In this document: in pieces, positions 1-10,949 of the stretch
How the letters are laid out: the number at the start of each line of letters is the position of its first letter
Numbering within the stretch: the stretch's first letter is position 1
From: Crotophaga sulcirostris
Lineage: Eukaryota > Chordata > Aves > Cuculiformes > Crotophagidae
Direction of reading: 5' to 3'
DNA: 64,000 nt
Assembly: GCA_013397455.1 (NCBI GenBank)
Contig: VYZB01000331.1
Span: 23,164-87,163 of the forward strand
Notes under the pieces: model-generated
What the model was told of the DNA's origin: nothing
Databases searched by the model: none
What the model saw: the letters and a program-made list of their open reading frames with translations, nothing else
Program-made: the position numbers and the translations under genes

Positions 1-329
1 AAGGAGAACAGCTTCAAGCACAGAAGTAGTAAAATTGTGAAAGCCACATAAAGCTTGAGTTTGTATTTTGAAAGTATAAAATTATATTCAAAAATTTTAA
101 GTTACTCAAATAGGATTTGCCTTTTGTTATGGAAGTAGCTGACAGGCAACTGATAGTAATCTTTGTTTGCAAGTTTGGCTTTGTAAATTGTTCTAAAATT
201 AAGTGCATAGCCAAATCAAGAATATTGTAAGAAGGCATCACTGAGCATGGAAACAAATTTAGTATGGCAAATTAGGGATCGTTACCATGTAAGTTAAGGC
301 TTCAAACTTAATTTCTTGTTCATGTACAG
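1..329 (+). other. PSIP1 intron (3' part)
   Basis: This is AT-rich intronic sequence ending in a pyrimidine-bearing acceptor (TTGTTCATGTACAG). No repeat or other feature is recognised. Confidence 0.7.
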
Positions 330-431
330 GACGTGAACAGATGTATTGGCGCTCTCGATGAGCTCGCATCTCTCCAGATCACAATGCAACAAGCTCAGAG
401 ACATACTGAGATGATTCTGACTCTAAAGAAG
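330..431 (+). CDS. PSIP1: PSIP1 exon: first IBD helices in the window
   Basis: The exon is 102 nt, exactly 34 codons, phase 0 at both ends. The acceptor is TACAG before 330 and the donor GTGAGA after 431. It starts [12 protein letters not shown] and ends TEMILTLKK. This is the first half of the IBD helical bundle, ending in the paired lysines that correspond to human K401/K402. Compared with human I recall only conservative changes (for example I for V in LQITMQQAQ). Confidence 0.95.
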
Positions 432-3400
432 GTGAGATTTGCAGTGTTAATCAAAGTAACCTTTGTGTTTTCTTAAATTGATATAAGCCTTATGTACCAC
501 TGGAGTACTGGGTCCAGTTCTGGTCCCCACAATTAAAGAATGATGTGGACAGACTGTCGAGGGTCCAGTGGAGGCCCATGAAGATGATCAAGGGGCTGGA
601 GAACCTGCTGTATAAGGAACAACTGAAGGGGTTAGGTCTTCTTTCTTCCTGGAGAAGTCTAGGGGGGGACCTCATCACAGTATTCCAGCACTTCAAAGGG
701 CAGCTACAAAGCTCTTCACAAGAAGCCACATGGAGAAGACAAGGGGCAGTAGGTGCAAGTTGCACCAGCACAGAAGTTGCACCAGGAGAGGTTTCATCTC
801 GATATAAAAAGAAACTTTTCTACTATGAGAACAAATCGTTCATTAAACTCTTCAGGGACATGGTGGAGTCCCCATCACTAGAGGTTTTCAAAATATGGTC
901 AGACAGGGTGCTTGATAATCTCATCCAGGCTCCCTGAAGGACTGGACCAGACAATTTTTTCAAGGTCCCTTCCTAGGCTGTTCTGAGATTCTGTTATACT
1001 TTGGAGAGTGTATAAGTCTTGCCATCTCACTTCACATTAAATTAAAAAATTAATTTAAGCACATGATGAAATTACATAGGTATTTAAAGACTTAAGTGGA
1101 GCTCATTGTGTTATTACTTTGATTTCAGATTCGGAAATTCAAAGTTAACAGAGTTATCATGGAGAAATCTTCTATGTTATACAACAAATTCAAGACAATG
1201 TTTCTTGTCGGGGAGGGAGATTCTGTTGTTTCCCAAGTGCTAAATAAATCGTTTGTCGAGCAGAAGCATCATGAAGAAGCCAACAAGCAAAAAGAACAGT
1301 GGAAGAAAGCAACAATCAAAAACATTGAAAAGGAACAAACAAGTAAATCATCATTTTCAGTTTCTTGTCATATAAAAGACTTAGTCTCCATCACTTTCTG
1401 AGCCAGCTTCAAAAAATCCTTGATTAGAAATTCTGCCCATCTATTAAAACATTTACCTGTCTGAAAGAGTCAAGCATTATACTGTTATAACTTAAGTTTC
1501 AAATTCAAGGGTATAATGTTTTCCATTTTTCCTTTACTACCTGAAGGGAAGACCTTTTGCAAGAATAGAGTTTTAACATTTTTAACTTTATTGCCTTATG
1601 GAATAAAAACATTGAACATGAGGTAGAATAACATACTACCTCCATTCCTCAAGTAGCCTTTTGGTGCCTAGACTTCCACCTGTGCTTTAACTGCTTGATT
1701 TCCTTCACTAGCCTCTTCCTGTATTAACCATGCTGCTGTGTGTAGCAGCAGCTTTTAACTGCTTCTGTGATACAACTTATGTAGTTCAGTCAAACAGTTA
1801 AGAAACAGTTATCATTTAGGGGAGAAAATACCTTTATGCTCTTGTATAAAGTGGTATTCCAGATTAATCAGGAGCGCTTCTACAAGTACATCATGATATA
1901 GAAAGCTTTCCATAGTAATCATGCTCTACAATAAGTAAGGGCAGTTATTAAAAAAAAAAAAACATGAAAGAAATGTAATAAAACAGATACTTGCATTTTT
2001 ACATAGAGGAACAAAATGAGGCAGAGACACTGAAAAGCTGTGTTGCAAATTAATTTAAAACCTTGAAGATGCCCTAAATCTAAAATTATTTAGATCCTCA
2101 GATCTCCACAACCACTGGGGAGAAATTATATTTATTTGAACTTCAATCCTGGGAACAAAGCTATCTGTAATAATAATACTGGTTACTGTAACCAAGGTGA
2201 TTGAGGATGCCAACGATTCAGAATAACTGTACTTGAAATGCCATTGTATTTGTACCTGGTAAGAAATCAATGATGATAAAATTCAGTCATTTTATGGTGA
2301 GAAAATTACGTATTCAACACAGAACCTTCCCAAACCAGCTTCTGCATAGTGCTTTGTTCTCATGCTTGATAACTGCGTGCTATTACTAAACATTTTTACT
2401 CTGTTTAGATGTAATGTTTTTCATAACTTTTATTATGTACATATATTTGTTATAGTTGATAGTAAACAAGAATCCATGGAACCAATAACCTCCAGCGGAA
2501 GTATCAGAAATCCCCCCAAGCTGTCTGACTCAGTTAGAATGGTAAAGAGAATTTCAGCTGAAGTATGTGCTCTCACTGCTCAGAATATCATTAAGCATTA
2601 GTCCTATTATCTGCAGCCTAGCATGCAAAAAAAAAGAAAAAAATCTCATGAAACATACAATGTTTGATTCCCATTATTAAAACTATGGGATGAGGTTATT
2701 TACATGGAATTTTCAGAAGCTGAAGCTGTATCAGTTACTGCTTTTTGTACCCTTTTGGCTGCTGAGTATGAAACTGAGGGGCAAACAGTTACAGTGTTTG
2801 AGTTCATGAAGGTAAATAAAATAATTTTTACAGCACAGTTTGGCTGCTTGCAGTACCATTTTCTTTCCCTGTCCTTTCATCTTATAGGTTCAAGTGGCGA
2901 ATCGGAAGCTCAGGATACGAACCAGCCACAACACAGTGGAAAAAACATTGAAGAAGAAAAGCATGAAGCTGGCAGTCAGAAAAAGTGAGTTAATAACAAA
3001 AGGATCTGTTCTGCTTTAGCAAACTTATGTAGAACAGCAGTAGATTAAAGTGACTTAACCATGTTCAGATACTGTTTTCTTTAGTTTTCTCTTCACTTTA
3101 GAGAATGATAATAGCATTCAAATCTTCTGTTAAAATTTTGAATGAACATTTTAAAATTTTCTTCACTCACTGCTCTGGTGGGGACTTAAAAAGAAATAAA
3201 CAGGATATCCTATTAGGAGAAAATCAGCATGTGGTGAGACAAGGCAAAGTATAAGCTTTCTCTTAATTTTTAGGTTACTTGATGTTATTAAGCAAAGGAA
3301 GCCTGAACCACATTTTTACAGAAACTAATGGGACTTAGCAAGGTTTTTTGCTGAAATCACGTATTCCAATCAATAGCCAAGTCCATTTAGTTCATGTTCT

Positions 3401-6277
3401 GTAGCTTCTATAATGTAGCTACAAAATTCCCCAAATGCAGGTAAACTGCAGGCTAGAACTTAGACCTGTGAAATTTCAAAACTGAATGCCTTACAGAAGT
3501 TCAAGCATTTACCTTTTCTAAACAAAAAGCCATAAGAGTGCTTGAATTTGTCAGGAAGTGTAAAAACCTTCGCCTCACTGCTGTTTGTAAACAAGAACAA
3601 CCAGCAGTTGCTTTCTTGCAGAATATGAGAAATAATAGAATTTAATAAGCAGTGAGGAAAAAGCCTGGAATTAATTATCTTTGAGCAGAATTGTTTTGTT
3701 GAAGTACTGCTTTGTTTTCTCTGAACACTTCTGCACCTCATGCTCAGGGATTCTCCCTGTCCACCAGTATGTATTGAAGCACGCTTTTTTTCATTACCGT
3801 CTTTGCACAGGCCAGGAGAAACTGCAGTTGCCTGGCATTCTTTTGGCTGTCTGCCAGGTTAAAACTGGACAAATTAATGGAACATTGGCTGTTATTTACT
3901 GTAAGGTAAACTTAAACAGAACCAATCAAAAAACCCTTAAGAAGAAAGTTAATTTGGTGTTTGCTGGGAGGTAGCCTCAGAACTACAGGCTTCTGGTTGC
4001 ACAGGTTTCAGAAGTGACATTTGGGAGTTTTCAGCCAGGGATGTGAAATACTCATTTGGTCTGAACAAGCAGCACCTTATGGGATTTAATGAGACACAGG
4101 TGTAGGTTCCTAACTGTGAGAAATACCGGCTCACAAATATAATTTTAGAGAGGACAAAGTCTTAGAAGCAAAGAAATTTATTTACAGCACTGGGTGCATA
4201 AGAGGATGGACCCTCCCCTATGCATAATATTTGGTCCCGTTCAGTTACATTTATTTAGGATACTTGTACATATTCAACTAAGTTCCGGTAATTCATTTGC
4301 ATTTGTTACTCCCCTCTCCCATACATGCATGCCCCCCTCTCTGGAGGGTCTTCTGGAGGGGTTTGCAGGAGGAGGGCAGGTAGCCTTGAACATTTGATAA
4401 ACTCTCCCTTTCTTTGATCCTCTAACAGACTCTCCCATTCCTTCATTCTGTGAAAGACCCTCCCTTTCTTTGATCCTGTGTCTGTTTTCTTTAACTATAA
4501 ACTGACAGATAAACTACCCGCCTCTGGAAAGGAGGGGCGACCACTATCTAGCTACTTAATTGCTTTGCTAAATTCCGTGGTCCACACAGTGCCTTCCTGT
4601 GTCCTTGATTTACACCTGGCTAAATCCCATCCCTCTCACGGCCAGTAGATCCCTGTCTCCTTCCCCCTTAATTGGGAAATTGGAAACTTACATTCTTCCC
4701 GACTGCCTATTAATTTCAACTGCCACAATCTGGCTGAAGCAAAACTTCTATTTATCTATTACACTAACACAAGTCAGACAGCCTAGCACACAGCTTGCAC
4801 TGGTGGTGTGGCCAAATCACAGTCACTACTGAACTGGTTCTTCAATTTTTTCATGGCCTCCCTCTTTCCTTGTTCCTGCAGAACCTGCCAACACTTGGAT
4901 TTTTGAGTCATGAAGACAGTCTCAATAAGATTGCTCTTAATATTTGTAATTAAAAAAAATAAGAACATTTGAGTGCATGCATGACACCTCAATAGGCATT
5001 GGTCAAAAGAAACAATGCAGATACTTCAGACAGTTGTACAACATGCCTGTAAAAGGCTGTTGAATATAGTGTCTCAAAAAAGCAACTCTGAGGCAAAATA
5101 ATATTTTTTTTTAATACTTCCGTATTTGTGATTGTCTCTGTAAAACTTGCACGTGTATCTTCCATGAGTTATGTAGTGGGGGTGCCATGTTCTGCTAATG
5201 AACACTTATCTCTTAAAGTGTGATGTTTGTAGTGGCTTTGAACTCCCAGCTGCAGCACAGTTTTTGACTTGCCTAAACAAAGGCCCTTTACAAAAGAACT
5301 TGCACAGCTAATTGGGAGCAGTTTCTGGGGGCTTAAAGCTCATTGTTAGCTAACAGCTGTAAGCCAGATTTTGTAACACCTCTTGCAGGCACCTTGCATG
5401 TTGCGAAATGCATCCACATACCTGTTCTAAATTCAGGCAGTCTGCAGTGTGGTGTCTTTCCATCATACAAACTTCTTTTCATTCAGTATTTTTCATAACT
5501 TTTTATTTGCAATACTCAGTTTTTTTAATAAGTAAGAAACTAGTAAGCAAACTAAATATGAACAAATTAATGCTTAAAATGCCCCTCCAGTTCTGACTAC
5601 TGTCTCCAAGTAAACAGTTTGTAAACTTATCAAATGACAGGGCTCTCTTTTCAGTTCTGAACTTCACTCCCTTTGAAAATTTGAGGCAGGGCATGTCCGT
5701 ACCTTTCCAATAATGTATTTCAAAAAACTGGAAGACAGAAGATGTGTAACTTAATACTTGTGAAGTGATTGGCACTTAACATCTCTTTGTTCTTGTTTGG
5801 CAAAAATATGTACTGCTTCCCGAGGCTACCTTAGCATTTGGATCATATAGTGGATTATTCCTGGCTACAAAGAAAAGACACAGTTGGTAAGGCAAGTTAA
5901 GCCAGAGAGCTTTTCCACCTGAGCTGACTCACACAGGGCAGCAGATGAGGGAGGGCTGCCTGAATAGAGCACAGAGTTCCAAATGACTGCCATTCACAGC
6001 TGGTCAGGTACACAAATGTGATGTTAAATCACAACTGGCTTAGCATAACATTTGGGGGCAGCTGGCATCACAGTCTTCTTCAGTTCTCCAGACTTCATCT
6101 ACTGCTGAATGTACATCAGCATCACTTCCTTTAGACTATACAAGTCAATCTGGAATGAGTCTTGCTCTCCCCATTTTTATATAGTCATTAATGTTGCTTT
6201 ATTTTGTTCCTAGGACATGTGGTGAAGAGGGAGAGCTTGAAAAGCCAGCAGAAGATTTGGCCTTTGAAAGCGAATGA
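330..6277 (+). CDS. PSIP1: PSIP1 (LEDGF/p75), 3' part of the gene, four coding exons
   Basis: The coding parts are 330-431, 1129-1342, 2888-2984 and 6214-6277, all with AG/GT borders and matching phases. They encode the C-terminal part of LEDGF/p75, a nuclear chromatin-bound co-activator. Its upstream PWWP domain (outside the window) reads H3K36 methylation, and its integrase-binding domain (IBD) docks MLL-menin, JPO2, PogZ and lentiviral integrase. The translated exons align closely with human PSIP1 from about residue D369 to the stop, as I recall the human protein. The equivalents of F406 and V408, needed for integrase and MLL contacts, are present (IRKFKV). I365/D366 would lie in the exon just before the window. 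Presence of the IBD means the gene makes the p75 form. No frameshift or premature stop is seen. The gene ends tail to tail with SNAPC3, as in human. Confidence 0.95.
495..998 (+). mobile_element. CR1 LINE fragment in a PSIP1 intron
   Basis: The sequence reads as the 3' part of a CR1 element: the end of ORF2 (phrases such as GTCCAGTTCTGG, then GGGCTGGAGAACCTGCTG), followed by the CR1 3' UTR and a degraded ATTCTGT tail near 990. It is in the same direction as PSIP1. The middle is rearranged and the copy is old. Open frames here on both strands are CR1 remnants. Confidence 0.85.
1129..1342 (+). CDS. PSIP1: PSIP1 exon: second half of the integrase-binding domain
   Basis: The exon is 214 nt: 71 codons plus one base of a split serine codon. 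The acceptor is TTTCAG and the donor GTAAAT. It starts [20 protein letters not shown] and contains [10 protein letters not shown] and QVLNKS, both IBD hallmarks. The F and V of the first six residues correspond to human F406 and V408. After the IBD it turns into a charged linker ([12 protein letters not shown]...EKEQT). Reading through the donor gives an open frame to 1401, which is intronic. Confidence 0.95.
1343..2887 (+). other. PSIP1 intron
   Basis: Unique AT-rich sequence. A short open stretch at about 2362-2601 and one running into the next exon from 2704 were checked. Neither matches a known PSIP1 exon. No repeat family was recognised. Confidence 0.6.
2888..2984 (+). CDS. PSIP1: PSIP1 penultimate coding exon: acidic, glutamine-rich tail
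   Basis: The exon is 97 nt. It opens with the last two bases of a split serine codon (A|GT) and closes with two bases of a split lysine codon. The acceptor is TTATAG and the donor GTGAGT. The residues [15 protein letters not shown] correspond to the DAQDGNQPQHNGES stretch of human LEDGF. The tail is disordered and hydrophilic, without a catalytic motif. Confidence 0.93.
4110..4114. repeat. Target site duplication CTAAC (left)
   Basis: Five bases directly before the solo LTR, repeated exactly at 4764-4768 directly after it. This marks a retroviral integration site. Confidence 0.85.
4115..4763 (-). mobile_element. Solo LTR (gammaretrovirus-like family, same as 12499-13023), antisense to PSIP1
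   Basis: The 649-bp element is bounded by TGTGAG and ATTACA and flanked by a perfect 5-bp direct repeat CTAAC (4110-4114 and 4764-4768). It matches the LTR at 12499-13023 over most of its length, including the stretch around GAAGCAAAGAAATTTATT. Read on the - strand that stretch gives the poly(A) signal AATAAA, so transcription would run on the - strand, opposite to PSIP1. No internal retroviral sequence adjoins it, so it is a solo LTR left by LTR-LTR recombination. It is longer than the other copy, mainly through an internal duplication around the CCCTTTCTTTGATCCT phrases (about 4405-4480). Confidence 0.88.
4764..4768. repeat. Target site duplication CTAAC (right)
   Basis: Exact partner of 4110-4114, directly after the terminal CA of the solo LTR. 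Confidence 0.85.
6214..6277 (+). CDS. PSIP1: PSIP1 terminal coding exon with stop codon
   Basis: After the acceptor CCTAG the first base completes AAG (K). Twenty more codons follow ([10 protein letters not shown], then [10 protein letters not shown]) and the TGA stop is at 6275-6277. The position matches the human C-terminal tail KPSSEERETE..., but the sequence has diverged strongly and is more acidic. The frame is fixed by the phase-2 end of the previous exon, so this is the expected terminator and not a chance stop. Confidence 0.88.
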
Positions 6278-7599
6278 TACCACTGGAGTCTTTATTTAAA
6301 ATATATATTAAAGAGGTTTGTTAAGTTTTGCATTTTAAACCTATAGATTGCTGAAAGTTTAAATAATTTTATAAGCATAGTATTTTAAACTTAAATTTTG
6401 TGGAACAAAAGCTCCTTTTAATCTTGGTTTAAAGGTATTTTAAACACTTTTGCCAATAGTTTTGTCCAGTATTAACACATAACAGATTTCAAAATGTAAG
6501 AATAATTCCGGTTAGAAAACAAATACATATTACAAGACTTAGAGATGTAGTATATTTTTATCTGACTACTGTATGTTTGTCTAGTTAATAGCAAAAGAAA
6601 ATGTAAATACTTTTAACTGCCTAATTGCTTCATTTGTATAAATGAAGTATCTCTTCCTATGATACTGACTTCTGTTTGTGCATAGTTTTTCAACTCTTGT
6701 TGGGATGTCTTTCACTGTGTTTTGTAGGTGTAGGAAGCAGTGTTTTTATAGGTGTGAAAACATTAATGTAGTATACTTAATCACTTTTTTTAAACAAGTT
6801 TAGTTCTGCTCTTGCAAAACTCGTGCCAATTTACTGCAGTGTGAGTTCCTGGTATGCTTTTAGTATAAGTATACTAGAAAGAAATCTGGTGTTGTCACCA
6901 AACCTGTTGATGCATACCAGATGTAAAACACTGATAAAAAAAACTTTTGAAATAGAAAAGTGATAAACTGACAATGAGAGGCTGGTTCTTAATACTGACT
7001 TGTACAGACTAAAACAGTCATAGGAACAAGAAGTGTCTGGTTTTATTGCTATTTCAGTTTTATTGCCTTCACATTAACTTGGGGATTTCTGGCTTGAATT
7101 TCAACAGAAATATAGGTTTCCTAAGAAATATTCCTTAAGGCGTGAAATGGAATGAAAAAAGTACCAGCTGCTCTGAAAAGTCTTTCTTGAACCACACCCT
7201 TGGCCTCACATCAGATTGTACGCCGCAAGTCACTGAAGTTGTACTATGTCCAGCCAGCTACTCAGGCTTTCACTACCTGAATGTATAAACCAGAAGTAAC
7301 CTAAGTTCACAGAAACACGGTGACTGTAGAAATGATCGTCTCACCTTCCACGATGCCTGAATATATGTGAGCTACATTTTTTGAAAGACAGAAATACAGT
7401 TTGTGAGAGCTGAAAACTGACAAGGCAATTAAACTACTTCTCCTAAGGAATAAGGCTGGTTATTTCTGCAGAAAGGACACAAACCACAGTTAATGCACAA
7501 CGCTTAAACCAGAGTTAGCTTTGATAGTACCATTCCTACCTTCACAGTCAAGTTTACTAAAGCTTATACTACTGTGAGAGAAGGGATCAGTTCCTGCTG
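6278..7599 (+). other. PSIP1: PSIP1 3' UTR and start of the intergenic interval
   Basis: The sequence after the stop is AT-rich and has no coding signal. An ATTAAA hexamer lies at 6307-6312, only 30 bases after the stop. No canonical AATAAA was found on this strand over the next kilobase, so the true cleavage site cannot be placed. The human p75 3' UTR is long, so much of 6278 to about 7100 could be transcribed. Nothing else is recognised. Confidence 0.5.
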
Positions 7600-7950
7600 C
7601 TCCTCTTTCCCTTGTGAGGAAGCAGTGAACTGAGATAAGGTCCCCCCTCAGTCTTCTCCAGGCTGAACAGACCAAGTGACTTCAGCCGCTCCTCATAGGA
7701 CTTCCCCTCTAAACCCTTCACCAGCTTTGTGGCCTCCTCTGGACACTCTCCAGTAGTTTCATGTGGTGCCCAAAACTGCACATAGTGCTCGAAGTGGGGC
7801 CACACAAGTGCAGGGTAGAGCGGGACAATCACCTCCCTTGCCTGACTGGCAGTCCTGGGCTTGATGCACTCCAGGACACAGTTGGCCCTCTTGGCTACTA
7901 GGGCACACTATTGGCTCATGTTCAACTTGCCATGAACTTGGAACTTTTGA
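7600..7950 (-). mobile_element. CR1 LINE fragment
   Basis: The - strand reads as the end of CR1 ORF2: typical phrases for the RT tail ([14 protein letters not shown], then [11 protein letters not shown]) and a GGAGAAGACTGAGGGGGGACC-like junction into the 3' UTR. Both ends are truncated and there is no ATTCTATG tail. It lies between PSIP1 and the ERV remnants. Confidence 0.85.
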
Positions 7951-8129
7951 CCATTGAAACACCAACAGCATTTAACAAGTAGCCAAAACACAAATATCCT
8001 GCCAGTGTCACAGAAATCTACCTACAAATGGGCAGTGGGATGTAATGCTGAATTTCACTTAGGCCTCACTCAGAAAGACACATTAAATCAAGGGTGTCCA
8101 ACTCACTAAATCCGTCCCTCCACCTTGTT

Positions 8130-8980
8130 TTATCCTGCCCAGCACCTTGTTAGTACCCGTTGGCAGCACCGAGCTCCTTGCCCCTGTGCTCCTGCCAGCG
8201 CTGGGCATGTGTGCAGCGTGTGACGCTGCAGGAGCAGGAGCTGAAGAACGGCATGGGTCTTTTCCATTCTTCCAAACTTATCGTATGGTTCCATTTTAAT
8301 ATTTGCAAGGGGTCTAAACCAGCCCCTTTCCAGGGCCACTTTTCATTCATTAAGGGGCCTCCACACATCCAACAATACATTAAGTTCCTTGGCTATTCGT
8401 TCTGCCAAATCTACAAATGATTTTTTCCTAAGCACGAAGGATTTTTCACCAGTAGTTCCCTATACTGTTTTTGGACTCTCCCACCACTGGGTATGTCCCA
8501 GTGTCCTGCTTTACTAAAACATATATATTTCTCACTCCTGGGGCAGCTCAGTCCCACTTTTGTTCCACTAACCCCTAAATTTCCTGCTACCCAGAGAGTT
8601 AGTCCAAACCGTGCACATGCTTTCAAGTAGTTCTGCTCATAACAGGGTTGATTTCTGTGAGCATGACAAGTGAAGCTAGCTTGGGCTCCTCTGCCAAATC
8701 TGACTGACTGGTAGCATTTGGAACACTCATTTTGGAGTCCTGGGACAAATTCAAAACCAAGCACCATCAAAAGTAACCAAATCATTACGAGTCAAGGTCT
8801 GGCATAGTTTGTATTTCCACTGCTCACACCTATTGGGCAACAGCGGGCAAATGATTTCTTCTTGGCAGCAAATACAGAGACTAATCCAGTCTTGCCCTTG
8901 ACTTACAAGTTTGTGGTGCTCTGTATTTCCTTGTAAATATTCCAGGTTCTCACTGGTTAATAATGACTTTGCGTACAATT
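8130..8980 (-). pseudogene. ERV envelope surface-subunit remnant
   Basis: Three overlapping - strand frames (8751-8978, 8411-8785, 8150-8380) together resemble a cysteine-rich retroviral surface glycoprotein. Examples are NECSKCYQSV, a CYEQN stretch, and CWMCGGPLMNEKWPW, the last being the CWxCGG-type motif seen in gammaretrovirus-like avian envelopes. The frames are offset by indels and stops, and no fusion peptide or transmembrane part follows, so it is non-functional. The family assignment rests on pattern recognition only. Confidence 0.6.
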
Positions 8981-10949
8981 TTTATCTGTACATACCCCTT
9001 TCTTCTAGCAAGGTTACAATCAATGTTACCTCTGATGTTTCCTCTTTCTAAAATTTAACCCCTCACTAAATTATTCAGATTAAAATATATATAAACAAAC
9101 TATGTTTAAATAATGTCCATGGGATGTCTGTATCCATATAGCCATATGGATACGGACAAAAATTTAGCGTTTATAAACTTGCACCAGTATTTGTTAAAAA
9201 CTCCATTTTTTTTCCTATGCCAGAGCCCAACAGTTGCTGATCTGATAAGGGGCCTCTGGAATGCAGAGTGTTGTTAACTCCCCAGTGACAAGGGAAAAAG
9301 CTTTTCCTGTAACATCATTTAATCATACATCTATTTAAAAACAACTTTCATAAGAAAATTCAGGTATTTTCCCAAGTTAGGTTATACTTGGAAAAAGTTG
9401 AGGCATTTGCCTTTGTTGCTTTGATGATAGCTACTATACTTCGGAGTGTTTCAACCTTCTACACATATTCAACGCTCACTGCTACTAATTTCAAACCTGT
9501 CTTTCTCTCTCTCTCTCTCTTCATCACCTCATTTATTCTCAGAAATCAACTCACACGAGCCTTTTCTTCACACACCTCTTTTCTCCATTCAGTTTCCACC
9601 ACTGATAACGCTTTCTATTAAATTCTTATACATGTAACACACACGCATGTACATATTAAACCTGTGCGTATTGCCTCACAGTTACACACAGACAACAATA
9701 AAACTGAAAATAACCACACAGAAATACATTGTTTCCTTCCTGCCAGTTAGGCAAGTATTTCTTTGCCATTGCTCTATTAAAATTTTTAAGGGTCATCCCT
9801 CTATATTTTAATAAAGCCTGTTTGAGTCTTTCCCAATAATCCCTGAGGTGTTCCAAAAAAATCAAAAAACCAAAACTTTGTGGTGGCCACCATTTTACTG
9901 GGGTTTTTTTTGTTGTTTTTTTGCTTTTTGTTTTGTTTTGTTTTTCTCTCTTTAGAATTAGCCAAACTTCTTGACATAATTTAACTGCACATTTTGTAAC
10001 TTTTCTTCAATACCGTAGCTAAGGGTATCCCCTTTTATGTTTGATATTGTAAAAATCTTGCACTCTGCAGCCTCCCAGTTCAAAGGTCCCAGGTGAATTC
10101 ACCCGTTTGCCGGCACTTGGACATTTGAACGGAAAGGATTCAGAGACATGTCTGAGGATCCCATCTGGGTTAAACCCTAGGTTTTGTCACAGAGTCTGTT
10201 TATTACAGCCTGGACTGGATGTCTCCAAAAAGGAGGGATGGGGAAGGACACAGAATAAAGGAACTCTCAGTCAATTACACCTTTACCCGTTTCTGAACCC
10301 GAAGTGTTCTTTACACGCTGTCTGTGCAACTGCTAATTCAGTGGTGTTTCAGGCGTGCTGCCTCTTTTTGTATCTTCTGGCCCAAATTGGTCCATGGACT
10401 CCTTCTGTAACTCAGTAAAAGTCAGACACAAATCCATTCTTTCAACCCCATAATCTCAATGATAATTAACCACAGTTCAGACCCAGTTTAGTGTGTTTCT
10501 CCCCGACATCTGCCGAGTTCCTTAATTAGAAGTAACATGGTAGCACTACTTTCTCCCCTGGGCACACATGTGGCTGAACTGAAAAAGGACGCTAGAATGC
10601 CTCCCTCCTTGCTTTTTCTCAGGGAGTTTGTCCCTTATTTCTAACCTACAAATTCGATTTTATATTTATTTTTCATTTCTTACAGAGGTTGGGAGGGTAA
10701 ACTTTAACAGAGATGAGTTATTTTTTTTTCTTGCAATCATTTGGGGTTTTTGTTTGTTTGTTTGTTTTTTATTATTATTTTTTTAAGACTGAGGCTACCA
10801 ACTGTTAATGCCTCAGCCTCTTGCTTGAAAGGAACTTTGAATCAGGCTCCAAACACAACTCATGCCTTTACCTAGGTCAGCTTTCAGCTCAGCCTGCACC
10901 ATGCTCAGCCACGATTGCTCAGCCTTTAGCCATACCTTCAGACCTGACT
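8981..10949 (-). other. ERV interior without recognised coding content
   Basis: No polymerase motif was found. The stretch contains a (CT)n run at about 9500-9520, T-rich runs (9901-9955), a (GTTT)n run (10749-10770) and an inverted repeat at 9126-9157. It is probably decayed retroviral interior mixed with simple sequence. Confidence 0.45.
9126..9157. repeat. Near-perfect inverted repeat (14-bp arms, 4-nt loop)
   Basis: The left arm is 9126-9139 and the right arm 9144-9157, with 13 of 14 pairs matching (core GTATCCATAT / ATATGGATAC) around the loop AGCC. No link to a gene is visible. Confidence 0.6.

Larger units (their letters stand above)
2985..6213 (+). other. PSIP1 last intron, carrying a solo LTR
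   Basis: This 3.2-kb intron is unremarkable except for the solo LTR at 4115-4763. The rest is AT-rich with no coding signal. It ends with a typical acceptor (TTTTGTTCCTAG). Confidence 0.65.

Noticed and set aside
2704..2887. Possible upstream extension of the PSIP1 exon at 2888
   Set aside because: The frame is open, but the split-codon phase, the TTATAG acceptor at 2887 and the match to human begin at 2888.
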